A stretch of DNA of 64,000 nt, taken from the NCBI GenBank assembly GCA_030429495.1, contig JAUIFH010000013.1:1-64000 (forward strand), read 5' to 3'. The notes beneath the pieces were generated by a model, which saw nothing but the letters and a program-made list of their open reading frames with translations, made no database searches and was not told the DNA's origin. The stretch is from Alphaproteobacteria bacterium. GTDB taxonomy: Bacteria > Pseudomonadota > Alphaproteobacteria > Rhodobacterales > Rhodobacteraceae. The position numbers and the translations under genes were made by a program. How positions within the stretch are numbered: the stretch's first letter is position 1; each line of letters begins with the position of its first letter. Shown here piece after piece: positions 34,116 through 43,561 of this stretch.

Positions 34116-34116
34116 G

Positions 34117-36354
34117 TCAGCCGGCCAGCGCCTTCAGGACCCGCGGCGGCGACATCGGCAATTCGTGCAGCCGCACCCCGGCTGAGCGGCAGACTGCGTT
34201 GGTGATTGCGGCCAGGGGCGGCACGATGCCGGTCTCTCCGACGCCCCGCACGCCATAGGGATGGCCGGGATTCGGGATTTCAAGGATCACCGCGTCGATC
34301 GGCGGCAGGTCCGACGCGACCGGCACCCGGTAGTCGAGGAAGCCCGGATTCTGCAGCCGCCCGTCCTTGCCGTAAATGTATTCCTCGTTCAGCGCCCAGC
34401 CGATGCCCTGGACCGCGCCACCCTGCATCTGGCCTTCGACATAAGACGGGTGCACGGCCTTTCCGGCATCCTGGAAGACGGTGTAGCGCAGCACCTTGGT
34501 CGCGCCGGTGTCGCGGTCGACCTCGACATCGACGATATGAACGCCGAACGAGACGCCGGCACCGTCGGCATTGACCTCATGATGGCCGGCGATCGGGCCG
34601 CCGGTCTCGGCCGAGACGGCGGCGATCTCTGCCAGCGTCATCGGCGGGAACTTCCCGGCGTTGGGCCCGGCTGGCACGGTTGCGCCGTCCTTCCACTCCA
34701 CGGCCTCGGGGTCGATGCCCCAGATCCGCGCGGCACGTCCGCACATCTTGCCGATCGCGTCCCGCGCGGCCTTGATCGTGGCAAGGCCGACGGCGAACGT
34801 CACCCGGCTGCCATCCGTCACATCGTTGTAGCCGAGCGATGACGTGTCCGCGACGATCGTCCGGATGCGGTCGTAGGGGATACCAAGCTCCTCCGCCGCC
34901 ATAAGGCTGATTGAGGCGCGGCTGCCGCCGATATCGGGATTGCCCTCGGTGATGCCGACGGTCCCGTCGGTATTGACGTTGAGGCTGACGCAGGTGTTGC
35001 CGCCGAAGTTGAACCAGAAGCCGCAGGAAATCCCGCGCCCTTGACCGTCCTTGAGGGGCGCCGAATAGTGCGGATGCGCCTTCGCGGCCTCCAGCGTCGC
35101 GGTCAGGCCGATGTCGGGGAATGTCGGGCCGTAGGACGATTTCGTGCCCTTCTTCGCCGCGTTCTTGAGGCGCACGTCCAGCGGATCCAGGCCGAAATGC
35201 TGGCAAAGCTCGTCAAGCGTGGCCTCAACCGCATAAATTGATTGCGGCGCACCAGGCGCGCGATAGGCCGCCTCCTTCGGGCGGTTGGTCATGACGTTCC
35301 AGCCATAAGTGCGGACATGATCGAGGTCGTAGGCCGCGAAGGCCGCCTGCGCGCCCATATCGACGGTGCCGCACGGGAACGCACCGCCGGAGTAGCGCAA
35401 GGTCGCCTCTGCCGCGGTGATGCGGCCGTCCTTCGTCATGCCGATCTTCACATCGGTCGAGGTGTGGACCGTGGGGCCGGTGGCCCGGAAAACCTCGTCG
35501 CGGGTCATCACGATCTTGACCGGCCGCCCGGCCTTGCGCGACAGCGCCAGTGCCACCGGCTCGATGAAGACCGTGGTCTTGCCGCCGAAGCCGCCGCCGA
35601 TCTCGGAGGCGGTGACTCGCAGCTGGCTCGCCTCCATCTCCATGATCGCGGCGCAGAGGGTGCGGACGTTGAACTGGCCCTGCGTGCAGCACCAGAGGTC
35701 CGCCTTGCCATCCGATGCGTATGAGGCGAGGCAGGCATGGGGTTCGATGTAGCCCTGATGGGTTGCGGCGGTGCGGTAGCTGCGCTCAAGGATCATGTCG
35801 GCCCGGGCGAAACCCTCGGCCGGGTCGCCATGGCCGAATTCGGAGTGGCTGGTGACGTTTTCCGACATGCCCGCGGGCACGTTCTCCAGCGTCCGGCCCG
35901 ATTGCACCACCGGTGCGCCCGGCTGGATGGCCGCGTCAACATCGGTCACATGGGGAAGGACTTCGTAGTCGACCTTGATGAGCTTAAGCGCTGCCTTCGC
36001 AGTTGCTGCATCCGTCGCAGCGACGGCGGCGACGGCATGGCCGTCATAAAGCGCCTTGTCGCGGGCCATGCAGTTGTCCTGCACGTCGCGAATGAACTCA
36101 TCTTCCTGCGCTGGCAGATCGGCGCCGGTGATGATCGCCTTGACACCTTTCAGCGCCTCGGCGGCAGAGGTGTCGATGCCCTTGACCCGCGCGTGGGCGT
36201 GGGGGGAGCGCAGGATGCGGCCAACCAGCATGCCGGGCGCTGTCGCGTCCGCGCCGTACATCGCGCGGCCGGTCACCTTGTCGACGCCGTCCGGGCGGCG
36301 GACCCGCGTGCCGACCTGCTTGAACTCGCGGCGGGTGTATTCGTCCAAGGACAT
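34117..36354 (-). CDS. Xanthine dehydrogenase-family molybdenum hydroxylase, large (Mo-binding) subunit
   Basis: 745 residues. It has an N-terminal aldehyde-oxidase a/b-hammerhead domain (VDKVTGRAMYGADATAPGML), molybdopterin-binding GGGFGGKT (about 255-262) and EAAYRAPGAPQ, and the catalytic Glu in GVRGVGETGIVPP near the end. Such subunits hydroxylate purines, aldehydes or N-heterocycles using water. The CO dehydrogenase signature AYXCSFR is absent, so it is not form I CoxL. It lies one base after the 2Fe-2S gene and one before the MoaD-like gene. The substrate is unknown. Confidence 0.9.
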   Translation of the reverse strand: MSLDEYTRREFKQVGTRVRRPDGVDKVTGRAMYGADATAPGMLVGRILRSPHAHARVKGIDTSAAEALKGVKAIITGADLPAQEDEFIRDVQDNCMARDKALYDGHAVAAVAATDAATAKAALKLIKVDYEVLPHVTDVDAAIQPGAPVVQSGRTLENVPAGMSENVTSHSEFGHGDPAEGFARADMILERSYRTAATHQGYIEPHACLASYASDGKADLWCCTQGQFNVRTLCAAIMEMEASQLRVTASEIGGGFGGKTTVFIEPVALALSRKAGRPVKIVMTRDEVFRATGPTVHTSTDVKIGMTKDGRITAAEATLRYSGGAFPCGTVDMGAQAAFAAYDLDHVRTYGWNVMTNRPKEAAYRAPGAPQSIYAVEATLDELCQHFGLDPLDVRLKNAAKKGTKSSYGPTFPDIGLTATLEAAKAHPHYSAPLKDGQGRGISCGFWFNFGGNTCVSLNVNTDGTVGITEGNPDIGGSRASISLMAAEELGIPYDRIRTIVADTSSLGYNDVTDGSRVTFAVGLATIKAARDAIGKMCGRAARIWGIDPEAVEWKDGATVPAGPNAGKFPPMTLAEIAAVSAETGGPIAGHHEVNADGAGVSFGVHIVDVEVDRDTGATKVLRYTVFQDAGKAVHPSYVEGQMQGGAVQGIGWALNEEYIYGKDGRLQNPGFLDYRVPVASDLPPIDAVILEIPNPGHPYGVRGVGETGIVPPLAAITNAVCRSAGVRLHELPMSPPRVLKALAG

Positions 36355-36355
36355 G

Positions 36356-36832
36356 TCAGGCCCCCCTCATCTCGGCTGCGGCCGCCTGGACGGCGCGGAT
36401 GATCTTGTCGTAGCCGGTGCAGCGGCAGAGATTGCCGGCCAGCCAGTAGCGCAATTCCTCGTCGGTCGGGTCCGGGTTCTTCTCCAGCAGGGCCCTGGCC
36501 GCGACGAGGATACCGGGCGTGCAGATCCCGCATTGCAGGGCGGCATGGTCGATGAAGTGCTGCTGAAGCGGGTGGAGGTCATCGCCATCGGCCATACCCT
36601 CGATCGTCGCGATCTCGGCCCCCTCTGCCTCCGCGCCGAGAACGAGGCAGGAGCAGACCAGCCGGCCGTTCAGCGTTACCGAGCAGGCGCCGCAATCGCC
36701 GGTGCCGCAGCCCTCCTTGGAGCCCGTCAGGCCGAGGCGGTCCCGCAGCACGTCCAACAGGCTTTCGTCGGGTGCGCAGAGGAATTCATAAGGATCACCG
36801 TTGATCGTGGTGGAGACATGAACCTTCTTCAT
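36356..36832 (-). CDS. Molybdenum hydroxylase 2Fe-2S subunit
   Basis: 158 residues. The N-terminal plant-type ferredoxin motif EGCGTGDCGACSV, with a fourth Cys in RLVCSCLV, is followed by the alpha-helical second cluster motifs CGICTPG and CRCTGY. It transfers electrons from the Mo centre to the FAD subunit. All eight expected cysteines are present. It overlaps the FAD-subunit gene by 4 nt (36829-36832), so the order is FAD, FeS, Mo, MoaD-like in one operon. Confidence 0.95.
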   Translation of the reverse strand: MKKVHVSTTINGDPYEFLCAPDESLLDVLRDRLGLTGSKEGCGTGDCGACSVTLNGRLVCSCLVLGAEAEGAEIATIEGMADGDDLHPLQQHFIDHAALQCGICTPGILVAARALLEKNPDPTDEELRYWLAGNLCRCTGYDKIIRAVQAAAAEMRGA

Positions 36833-37692
36833 TTCGATCCTCCGGCGCGGGCATAGGCGATCAGGGCGGCGCGCCGGGCGAGGACGCCCGCCGTCCTTGT
36901 GCGGAATTCGATCGTTCCGCGCTTGTCGTCGATCGGGGCACAGGCGGCTTCGCAGGCCGCGGCCATCCGCGCAAGCGCCTCGTCGTCAAGGGATGTGCCG
37001 ATCAGGCAGGATGCGGCCGCTTCCACGGCAACCACCGTCGGCGCGACCGCACCGAGGGCGACGCGGGCGGAGCGGACCGTTCCGGACGGGTCGAGTTCCA
37101 GCGAGACCGCCGCAGAGGCGACCGCGATATCCATCTCGGTGCGCGGAATGAAACGCAGATAGGCGTCTGCAGCACGATCAGGCCGCGCCGGCAGGAAGAT
37201 CGAGGTGATGACCTCGCCCTTCTTCAAGGTCGTCCGGCCGGGGCCTGTGGGAATGTCGGCGATGGGAACATCGCGATCGCCATCCGGTCCCGTGATCCGC
37301 GCCACGGCATTCGCCGCGACAAGCGGGGGGACCGAATCGGCAGCGGGCGAACCATTGCAAAGGTTGCCCGCCATCGTGGCGCGCCCCTGAACCTGCGTCG
37401 ATCCGATCAACTGGAAGCCCTCGGCGATGCCCGGCCAGAGTGCACAAAGGCCGGCATGTTCGCCAAGCTCGGCGCCCGAGACAGCAGCGCCGACCCGGAA
37501 ACCGCCCGCTTCGGCCGAAATCGTCCGGATTCCGGGGATACGCTTGATGTCGACCACGAGGTCGGGTTCGACCATTCCCGCCTTCAACTGCACGAGGACA
37601 TCGGTCCCACCGGCCAGAATGCGGGACAGGCCCGGTTCGGAGGCAAGCGCCTCGGCCGCCTCGTGGGCGGTATTCGCGGCTAGGTATCGCAC
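36829..37692 (-). CDS. Molybdenum hydroxylase FAD-binding subunit
   Basis: 287 residues from GTG 37692. FAD-binding PCMH-type motifs are visible: RILAGGTDVLVQLKAG in the N-terminal third and QVQGRATMAGNLCNGSPAAD in the middle, matching the xanthine dehydrogenase/CO dehydrogenase medium-subunit pattern, and a C-terminal CODH-like domain (RSARVALGAVAPT). It passes electrons from FeS to the final acceptor. First gene of the operon, with GGAGG upstream. Confidence 0.93.
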   Translation of the reverse strand: MRYLAANTAHEAAEALASEPGLSRILAGGTDVLVQLKAGMVEPDLVVDIKRIPGIRTISAEAGGFRVGAAVSGAELGEHAGLCALWPGIAEGFQLIGSTQVQGRATMAGNLCNGSPAADSVPPLVAANAVARITGPDGDRDVPIADIPTGPGRTTLKKGEVITSIFLPARPDRAADAYLRFIPRTEMDIAVASAAVSLELDPSGTVRSARVALGAVAPTVVAVEAAASCLIGTSLDDEALARMAAACEAACAPIDDKRGTIEFRTRTAGVLARRAALIAYARAGGSK

Positions 37693-37784
37693 GTTCGCTT
37701 CATCCTCCCGATGTCGCCGCCGGTCTTTGCCGACGCTCGGGCGTCACCATACCCAACCTGCGGGAAAGGGGAAGGGCGGGCGGC

Positions 37785-39824
37785 TCACATATCCTTCATC
37801 AGCCGCAGCGCGTCGTAGATCGCTGCATGGGTGTTGCGCGCGGCGACTGCGTCACCGATCCGGAACAGCTGGAACGCACCTTTCGGTCCGCCGCTGACCA
37901 CTTGTGGCTGCCCCGCGATCAGGGCGTCGTAGTCGACCTCGCCAAGGTTGGACGACAGCGGCTTCAGCGCGAAGTAAAGTTCGTCCAGCGGCAGCGTGCC
38001 GTGGTTGATGACGATCTGGTCGTAGGACCGCTCCTTGGCGAGCGGCATGTAGTCCGATCCGATTATCGCCTTCAGGCCGTTGCCGTCCTTACGGACCGAG
38101 GTGAGGCGGTAGGTGACGGTAAAGGTTACGTCCTTGTCCTGCATGGACCGCATGTAGGGGACAAGGTTCATCGCCATCACGTCGGGCGCGAAGCTGCGGT
38201 CGGGTGTCATGACCTCTACCTTCGCTCCGGCGGCGGCGAGGATCTCGGCCGCCTGAAGGCCCGCATGGTCGCCGGCGTCATCGTAGACAAGGACGCTACC
38301 GCCCGGTTTCGCATCGCCGGTGATCACGTCCCAGGACGACACGACAAGGTCGTTGCCCTCTTCCAGCACTTCGGTGTGCGGCAGGCCGCCGGTGGCGACG
38401 ATAACCACGTCAGGGTTCAGTGCTGTAACGTCCTCGGCCTCCGCCCAGGTGTCGAAGCGGAACTCGACACCGCGCGCGGCGCATTGCGCCATCCGCCAGT
38501 CGATGATGCCGATCATCTCCTTACGGCGCGCCGATTGCGCCGTCAGCCGGACCTGTCCGCCGGGCTGGGATGCGGCCTCGAACACCGTCACGTCATGGCC
38601 ACGCTCGGCGGCGACGCGCGCGGCCTCCAGACCGGCCGGGCCGGCGCCGACGACGACGACTTTCCTCGCGGCAGCAGCTTTCGCGATATCGTGCGGCATC
38701 GACAACTCGCGGCCGGTGGCCGGGTTGTGGATACACAGCGCATCGCCCGCCTGGTAGATGCGGTCGAGGCAGTAGGTGGCGCCGACGCAGGGGCGGATAT
38801 CGTCCTCGCGGCCCTCGACGATCTTCTTCACGACATGCGGGTCCGCCATATGCGCCCGCGTCATGCCGACCATGTCGAGCTTGCCGGAGGCCACGGCGTG
38901 GCGTGCGGTGGCGACATCGGGGATGCGCGCGGCGTGAAAGGTCGGCATTCCGACCTCGGCGCGGATACGCCCGGCAAAATCGAGATGCGGGGCCGATTTC
39001 ATACCCTGCACGGGGATCACGTCGGTCATCGCCGGGTCGGTGTGGATCTGGCCGCGGATGATGTTGAGGAAATCGACATTGCCGCTGTCGCGCAGCATCT
39101 TGCCGATCGCCACGCCTTCATCTTCGGTGATGCCGCCCTTCGCGGTCTCGTCGGCGGTGTAGCGGACGCCGATCAGGAATCTGTCGCCGGTGCGCTTGCG
39201 GATCGCCGCCGTGACTTCCATCGCGAAACGTGCCCGGTTTTCCAGCGATTGCCCGCCATAAGGCCCGTCCAGTTCGTTCGTCAGCGGCGACATGAACTGG
39301 TCCATCAGGTGGCCGTAGCATTCCAGTTCGATCCCATCGAGACCGGCCGCATGCATCCGTTCGGCGGCATCGGCGTAGTCGCGGATGATGCGGGCAATGT
39401 CCCAGTCTTCCATCTTCTTCGGAAAGGCCCGGTGCGCCGGTTCGCGCTGATGCGAGGTGGTCAGTGCGGGCAACCAGTCACCCTTGTTCCAGTGCGTCCG
39501 GCGGCCGAGATGAGTCAGCTGGATCATCACGGCGCAGCCATGGTCGTGGCATTCGTCGGTCAGCTTCTTCATCCAGCCGACGACCTCGTCCTTGTAGGCG
39601 AGGATGTTGTTGAAGACCGGTGGGCTGTCCTTTGAAACGGCCGCCGAGCCTGCGGTCATGGTCATCGCTACCCCGGCCCTCGCGCGTTCGACGTGATAGG
39701 CGCGGTAACGGTCCTTCGGCATCCCGGCTTCGGGATAGGCCGGCTCATGGCTGGTCGTCATGATGCGGTTCTTCAGCGTCAGATGCTTGAGCTGATAGGG
39801 TTGCAGCAGCGGGTCGTTCGAGGC
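37785..39824 (-). CDS. FMN/FAD/FeS oxidoreductase, N-methylproline demethylase-like
   Basis: 679 residues from ATG 39824 (AGGAA 9 nt upstream; an earlier ATG 39857 is less likely). An old-yellow-enzyme-type TIM barrel (LKHLTLKNRIMTTSHEPAY) is followed by a FeS region (RPCVGATYC, then LCIHNP) and two Rossmann folds (VVVVGAGPAGLEAARVAAERG), the architecture of dimethylamine/trimethylamine dehydrogenase and stachydrine-pathway demethylases. The HEPAYPEAGMPKDRYR opening is close to what I recall for N-methylproline demethylase. Only three of the usual four cluster cysteines are obvious. Divergent from tetR. Confidence 0.82.
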   Translation of the reverse strand, partial: ASNDPLLQPYQLKHLTLKNRIMTTSHEPAYPEAGMPKDRYRAYHVERARAGVAMTMTAGSAAVSKDSPPVFNNILAYKDEVVGWMKKLTDECHDHGCAVMIQLTHLGRRTHWNKGDWLPALTTSHQREPAHRAFPKKMEDWDIARIIRDYADAAERMHAAGLDGIELECYGHLMDQFMSPLTNELDGPYGGQSLENRARFAMEVTAAIRKRTGDRFLIGVRYTADETAKGGITEDEGVAIGKMLRDSGNVDFLNIIRGQIHTDPAMTDVIPVQGMKSAPHLDFAGRIRAEVGMPTFHAARIPDVATARHAVASGKLDMVGMTRAHMADPHVVKKIVEGREDDIRPCVGATYCLDRIYQAGDALCIHNPATGRELSMPHDIAKAAAARKVVVVGAGPAGLEAARVAAERGHDVTVFEAASQPGGQVRLTAQSARRKEMIGIIDWRMAQCAARGVEFRFDTWAEAEDVTALNPDVVIVATGGLPHTEVLEEGNDLVVSSWDVITGDAKPGGSVLVYDDAGDHAGLQAAEILAAAGAKVEVMTPDRSFAPDVMAMNLVPYMRSMQDKDVTFTVTYRLTSVRKDGNGLKAIIGSDYMPLAKERSYDQIVINHGTLPLDELYFALKPLSSNLGEVDYDALIAGQPQVVSGGPKGAFQLFRIGDAVAARNTHAAIYDALRLMKDM

Positions 39825-39911
39825 CATGGCGATGGGTTCCTGTCGCAGGGCCCCCAATCGTCGGGGGCAGTATCGGAATCACTCCTACGCGTCATTCTAG
39901 CGCAAGGGGAT

Positions 39912-39941
39912 GCAAAAACCGACACATGTGTCGATTTTTGC
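39912..39941. promoter_or_regulatory. Likely operator: near-perfect 30-bp palindrome
   Basis: Between the divergent oxidoreductase and tetR genes lies a dyad with a perfect core CGACACATGTGTCG (39920-39933) extended by GCAAAAA/TTTTTGC arms; only two symmetric positions mismatch. Length, symmetry and position are as expected for a TetR-family homodimer pair, and it is probably bound by the neighbouring regulator to control both genes. Confidence 0.75.
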
Positions 39942-39976
39942 CGTGATTGCCGAAATTATTGCGTTAAGGTCCGGTC

Positions 39977-40603
39977 ATGAATGATGACGAACCCCTCGGG
40001 CGCGGCTGGCGCGGAACGGAAGCAGGCTGGATCGAGGCCGCCTATGCCATGCTGATCGAAGGGGGCGTGGAGGCGGTCAAGATCCTGCCTCTCGCCCGCC
40101 GGCTGAGATTGTCGCGCACCAGCTTCTACTGGCATTTCGCGGACCGAGAGGCGCTGCTTGCCGCTTTGGTGCGGCGCTGGCAGGAGAAGAACACCGGCAA
40201 TCTGATCCAGAGAACGGAAGCGCCGGCCGAGACCGTCAACGAGGCGGTTCTGAACCTGTTCGACTGCTGGATATCGTCGGAACTTTTCGACGCCGCGCTG
40301 GACCTCGCGATGCGCGACTGGGCCCGGACCGACGCCGGCCTGCGCGCCGCGTTCGAAGAGGCGGATGCGGCGCGGGTCGCGGCGATCCGGGTGCTGTTCC
40401 GCCGCTACGGATACAGCGAGGAAGAGGCGGATGTCCGCGCCAGTACGATCTACCTCACGCAACTCGGCTATATCGCGCTTGGCACCGCCGAGACGCTGGA
40501 AACCCGGTTGCGGCGCGTGCCGACCTATCTGGCGATATTCACCAGCAGGCCCGCGACGGAGGCGGAGATCGCCGCCTTCGTGGCGCGGCACCGCCCGGGA
40601 TAG
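39977..40603 (+). CDS. TetR/AcrR-family transcriptional regulator
   Basis: 208 residues. The N-terminal HTH is clear (ILPLARRLRLSRTSFYWHF, about residues 38-56), with the WxF/YxHF anchor typical of TetR proteins. The C-terminal ligand domain (SELFDAALDLAMRDWARTDAG onward) is helical. It is divergent from the N-methylproline demethylase-like gene, with the palindrome between, so it probably represses that gene and itself until a related ligand appears. It converges with hemE over 10 nt. Confidence 0.9.
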   Translation: MNDDEPLGRGWRGTEAGWIEAAYAMLIEGGVEAVKILPLARRLRLSRTSFYWHFADREALLAALVRRWQEKNTGNLIQRTEAPAETVNEAVLNLFDCWISSELFDAALDLAMRDWARTDAGLRAAFEEADAARVAAIRVLFRRYGYSEEEADVRASTIYLTQLGYIALGTAETLETRLRRVPTYLAIFTSRPATEAEIAAFVARHRPG

Positions 40604-40613
40604 CCGGAGCCTC

Positions 40614-41639
40614 TCAGCCCCTGACCGCCTCGATCATCCGGTGGACGTTGTCGGGATCGGCGTCGGGGGTGATGCCGTGTCCGAGGTTGAAGATATGCGG
40701 CCCGCCCGAAAACGCGCGCGCGATGCGCCGCGTTTCGGAGAAGAGCGCCTCGCCCCCCGTGACCAGAAGCGCCGGGTTGAGGTTGCCCTGCACACAGCTG
40801 TCCTTCTGGACATTCTCCGCCGCCCATTCGGCCGAGACGGAATTGTCGATCGCGACGCAATCCGCGCCGGTGGCATTCGCGAAGCCGACATAGCGCTCGC
40901 CGGCCTCGCGCGGGAAGGCGATGACCGGCAGGCCGGCATGGCGGGCCTTGAGCTCGGAAATGATCCGCTTCGCGGGTGTCAGCGCGAAATCGTCGAAATC
41001 CTGTCCCTTGAGCGATCCCGCCCAGCTGTCGAAAAGCTTCACGACCTCGGCCCCTGCCTCGACCTGCGCCGAGAGGTAGTCGATCGTGGCATCGGTCAGA
41101 AGGTCGATCAGTGCCGCGAAGGCCGCGCGGTCGGCGGCCTTGAAAGCGTGGGCCGGACCCTGATCCGGGGTTCCCCGTCCGGCGATCATGTAGGTCGCCA
41201 CGGTCCAGGGCGCGCCGGCAAAACCGATAAGCGTAACGTCCTTCGGCAGTTCACGGGAGAGGATGCCAACCGTCTCGTAGATCGGGGCGAGTGTCTCGTG
41301 AATCGCCTCCTTCGGCTTCAGACCGGCAAGGCCCTCTGCCGTCGTGATTGTGGACAATCGCGGCCCCTCGCCGGTTTCGAACCACAGATCGCAACCAAGG
41401 GCTTGCGGCAGAAGTAAAATATCCGCGAACAGGATCGCAGCATCGAAACCGTAGCGCCGGATCGGCTGAAGTGTGACCTCGGCGGCGAGTTCAGGATTAT
41501 AACAGAGCGACAGGAAATCCCCCGCCTTCGCCCTTGTTTCACGGTATTCGGGCAGGTAGCGGCCAGCCTGGCGCATCATCCAGATCGGCGGGACGGGCAG
41601 GGTTTCGCGGGCTAGGGCGCGCAGGATGGTCTTGGTCAT
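40614..41639 (-). CDS. hemE: Uroporphyrinogen decarboxylase
   Basis: 341 residues from ATG 41639 (AGGAGAG upstream); a longer frame extends further but lacks homology. It decarboxylates uroporphyrinogen III to coproporphyrinogen III in haem and bacteriochlorophyll synthesis. The conserved active-site opening [18 protein letters not shown], the catalytic Asp region [16 protein letters not shown], and [13 protein letters not shown] are intact. Divergent from hemC with about 100 bp between starts, a common arrangement. Confidence 0.96.
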   Translation of the reverse strand: MTKTILRALARETLPVPPIWMMRQAGRYLPEYRETRAKAGDFLSLCYNPELAAEVTLQPIRRYGFDAAILFADILLLPQALGCDLWFETGEGPRLSTITTAEGLAGLKPKEAIHETLAPIYETVGILSRELPKDVTLIGFAGAPWTVATYMIAGRGTPDQGPAHAFKAADRAAFAALIDLLTDATIDYLSAQVEAGAEVVKLFDSWAGSLKGQDFDDFALTPAKRIISELKARHAGLPVIAFPREAGERYVGFANATGADCVAIDNSVSAEWAAENVQKDSCVQGNLNPALLVTGGEALFSETRRIARAFSGGPHIFNLGHGITPDADPDNVHRMIEAVRG

Positions 41640-41742
41640 CGGGCTCTCCTCGCGCCCTTTGATCCCGCCCTGCGACGCGATGTCAAGCCAACGAACCCTG
41701 CCGGGCCATTGCGCGGGCAATCTGTCGCGGCTATGCGGGGGC

Positions 41743-42693
41743 ATGGATATGCCAAGCGCGGACAGACCCCTGAAGATCGGCACCCGCGGCTCGCCGCTGG
41801 CGCTGGCGCAGGCGATCGAGACCCGGTCGCGGCTGATGGAGGCCCATGGCCTGAGCGAAGACAGCTGCGAGATCGTCATCATCAAGACGACCGGCGACGA
41901 CCGCGCGCTGATCGCCGCCGACCGGCCGCTGAAGGAAATCGGCAACAAGGGTCTCTTCACTAAGGAGATTGAGGAGGCGATGCTGGCCGGGGCCATCGAC
42001 ATCGCCGTCCATTCCACCAAGGACATGCCCGTCGAACAACCTGCGGGCCTCGTCCTCGACTGCTATCTTCCGCGCGAGGATGTGCGCGACGCCTTCATGT
42101 CGGCAAGTGTGGACCGGCTTGCCGATCTGCCCCACGGCGCCGTGGTCGGCTCCTCCTCCCTGCGGCGCCGGGCGCAATTGGCCAACCGGCGGCCGGACCT
42201 GAAACTCGTGGAATTCCGGGGCAACGTGCAGACCCGGTTGAAGAAGCTGAACGACGGTGTCGCGGCGGCGACGTTCCTCGCGATGGCGGGGCTGAACCGG
42301 CTTGGCCTTGCCGCGATGGCCAAGAGCGCGATCGAGGTCGAGGAGATGCTGCCCGCGGTGGCGCAGGGCGCGATCGGGATCGAGCGGCGCGCCGACGACA
42401 AGCGGGCGGGCATGCTTCTCGCCGCGATCCATGACGTGCCGACGGGAGAACGGCTCGCGGCCGAGCGCGCCTTCCTTGTGGCGCTCGACGGCTCCTGCGA
42501 GACGCCGATTGCGGGGCTGGCCGTGCATGAGGGTGACAGGCTCTGGCTGCGCGGCGAGATACTGCGGCCCGACGGGTCGGAGGTGATCCGGGGCGAGCGG
42601 CGCTTCGGCGCGTCGGATGCGGTGGATGCGGGCGCCGATCTGGCGCGTGAATTGCTGGCGCAGGCGCCCCAGGGCTTTTTCGACTGGCGCTGA
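41743..42693 (+). CDS. hemC: Hydroxymethylbilane synthase (porphobilinogen deaminase)
   Basis: 316 residues from ATG 41743. It condenses four porphobilinogens to hydroxymethylbilane in the cytosol. Seen: [13 protein letters not shown] at the N-terminus, the catalytic Asp region [42 protein letters not shown], and the Cys that binds the dipyrromethane cofactor in [11 protein letters not shown]. Divergent from hemE, the next step but one in the same pathway. An ATG 6 nt downstream is an equal alternative start. Confidence 0.96.
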   Translation: MDMPSADRPLKIGTRGSPLALAQAIETRSRLMEAHGLSEDSCEIVIIKTTGDDRALIAADRPLKEIGNKGLFTKEIEEAMLAGAIDIAVHSTKDMPVEQPAGLVLDCYLPREDVRDAFMSASVDRLADLPHGAVVGSSSLRRRAQLANRRPDLKLVEFRGNVQTRLKKLNDGVAAATFLAMAGLNRLGLAAMAKSAIEVEEMLPAVAQGAIGIERRADDKRAGMLLAAIHDVPTGERLAAERAFLVALDGSCETPIAGLAVHEGDRLWLRGEILRPDGSEVIRGERRFGASDAVDAGADLARELLAQAPQGFFDWR

Positions 42694-42759
42694 GGGGGCG
42701 CTGCCCCCGCCGCCGCTGGCGCGGCGTCTCCCTCGGGGTAATTCAGTCAAGATGAAGGA

Positions 42760-43485
42760 TCAGGCGCGGGCTGCGCGGGCGATTTCGTCCGTGCTGAGCC
42801 CGTAGCGGCCGGCGAAACGGTGGCGCGCGGCGACGAGGCGGGGGTCGTCGGGGCGCATTCCGAGGGTGCGGATGAATTCGATCCGCTGCTGCGATTTCAG
42901 GGCCTCGCGGTCGATATCGGTGCCCATCACGCGGTCGATGATCGCGCCGCCGGCGGTGACGTGGAACCATTTCGAGAAGTCGCGGAAATGGTGCTGGTTG
43001 TGAAGGGTGGTCACGTGCCGCTCGACGGCGGTCTTGCGCACCGGCAGATGGGCTGTGGCGTGGAACCATTCATAGGCGAGGAAGGTCGCGCCGCCGCCGA
43101 TCAGGACGATGGATGCAGCACCCGGCAGAGCCCAGGGCGCACCGGCAAGTGCGAGGAGCGCCCAGACAAGCGAGAAGTTGATGACGAGGACCGGGAAGAC
43201 GATGAAATCCGGCGCGAAGAAGAGTTCCCGGTTGGTCGGGAAGTCGTGATGGCCGTAATGGGCGCGGTAGAGCAGGTCGAACTGCCATTGCCGCTTCGGG
43301 GGTTTCAGATGGAAGATGAAGCGGTGGAGGTTGTATTCGTTCAGCATCTGCGCCGGGATGCCGAGCAGGGCGAGCGCCCAGAGCCAGGGGGTGCCCGCCT
43401 GCGCGACGATAACGATGCCGGCAACGATCCCGGCGGCGATGCCGAGGATCGTGTGGTGGCGGAACATCAGGCGCAGTCGTTCCAT
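42760..43485 (-). CDS. Membrane fatty-acid hydroxylase/sterol desaturase-family protein
   Basis: 241 residues from ATG 43485 (GAGGA 5 nt upstream); upstream ATG 43497 and TTG 43539 are alternatives. Histidine boxes HRFIFH, HYGHH, and HVTTLHNQHH, plus the intervening WFHATAH, form the diiron site of the fatty-acid hydroxylase superfamily. Two or three hydrophobic segments place it in the membrane. The substrate could be a hydroxylated lipid, carotenoid or ornithine lipid; nothing here decides. It converges with hemC. Confidence 0.85.
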   Translation of the reverse strand: MERLRLMFRHHTILGIAAGIVAGIVIVAQAGTPWLWALALLGIPAQMLNEYNLHRFIFHLKPPKRQWQFDLLYRAHYGHHDFPTNRELFFAPDFIVFPVLVINFSLVWALLALAGAPWALPGAASIVLIGGGATFLAYEWFHATAHLPVRKTAVERHVTTLHNQHHFRDFSKWFHVTAGGAIIDRVMGTDIDREALKSQQRIEFIRTLGMRPDDPRLVAARHRFAGRYGLSTDEIARAARA

Positions 43486-43561
43486 CGGGGTCCTCATACC
43501 TGCGTCACCCACGGTCGGGCGGTCGCGCGCCTCCGTCAAGCCTTGTGCCGGGGCAGGGCGG

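Noticed and set aside
34117-36354. Aerobic CO dehydrogenase large subunit
   Set aside because: The form I active-site signature AYXCSFR is missing; the segment reads AAYRAPGAP.
37827-39635. A 602-codon rightward frame over the demethylase-like gene
   Set aside because: Antisense shadow of an enzyme with intact Rossmann and TIM-barrel motifs.
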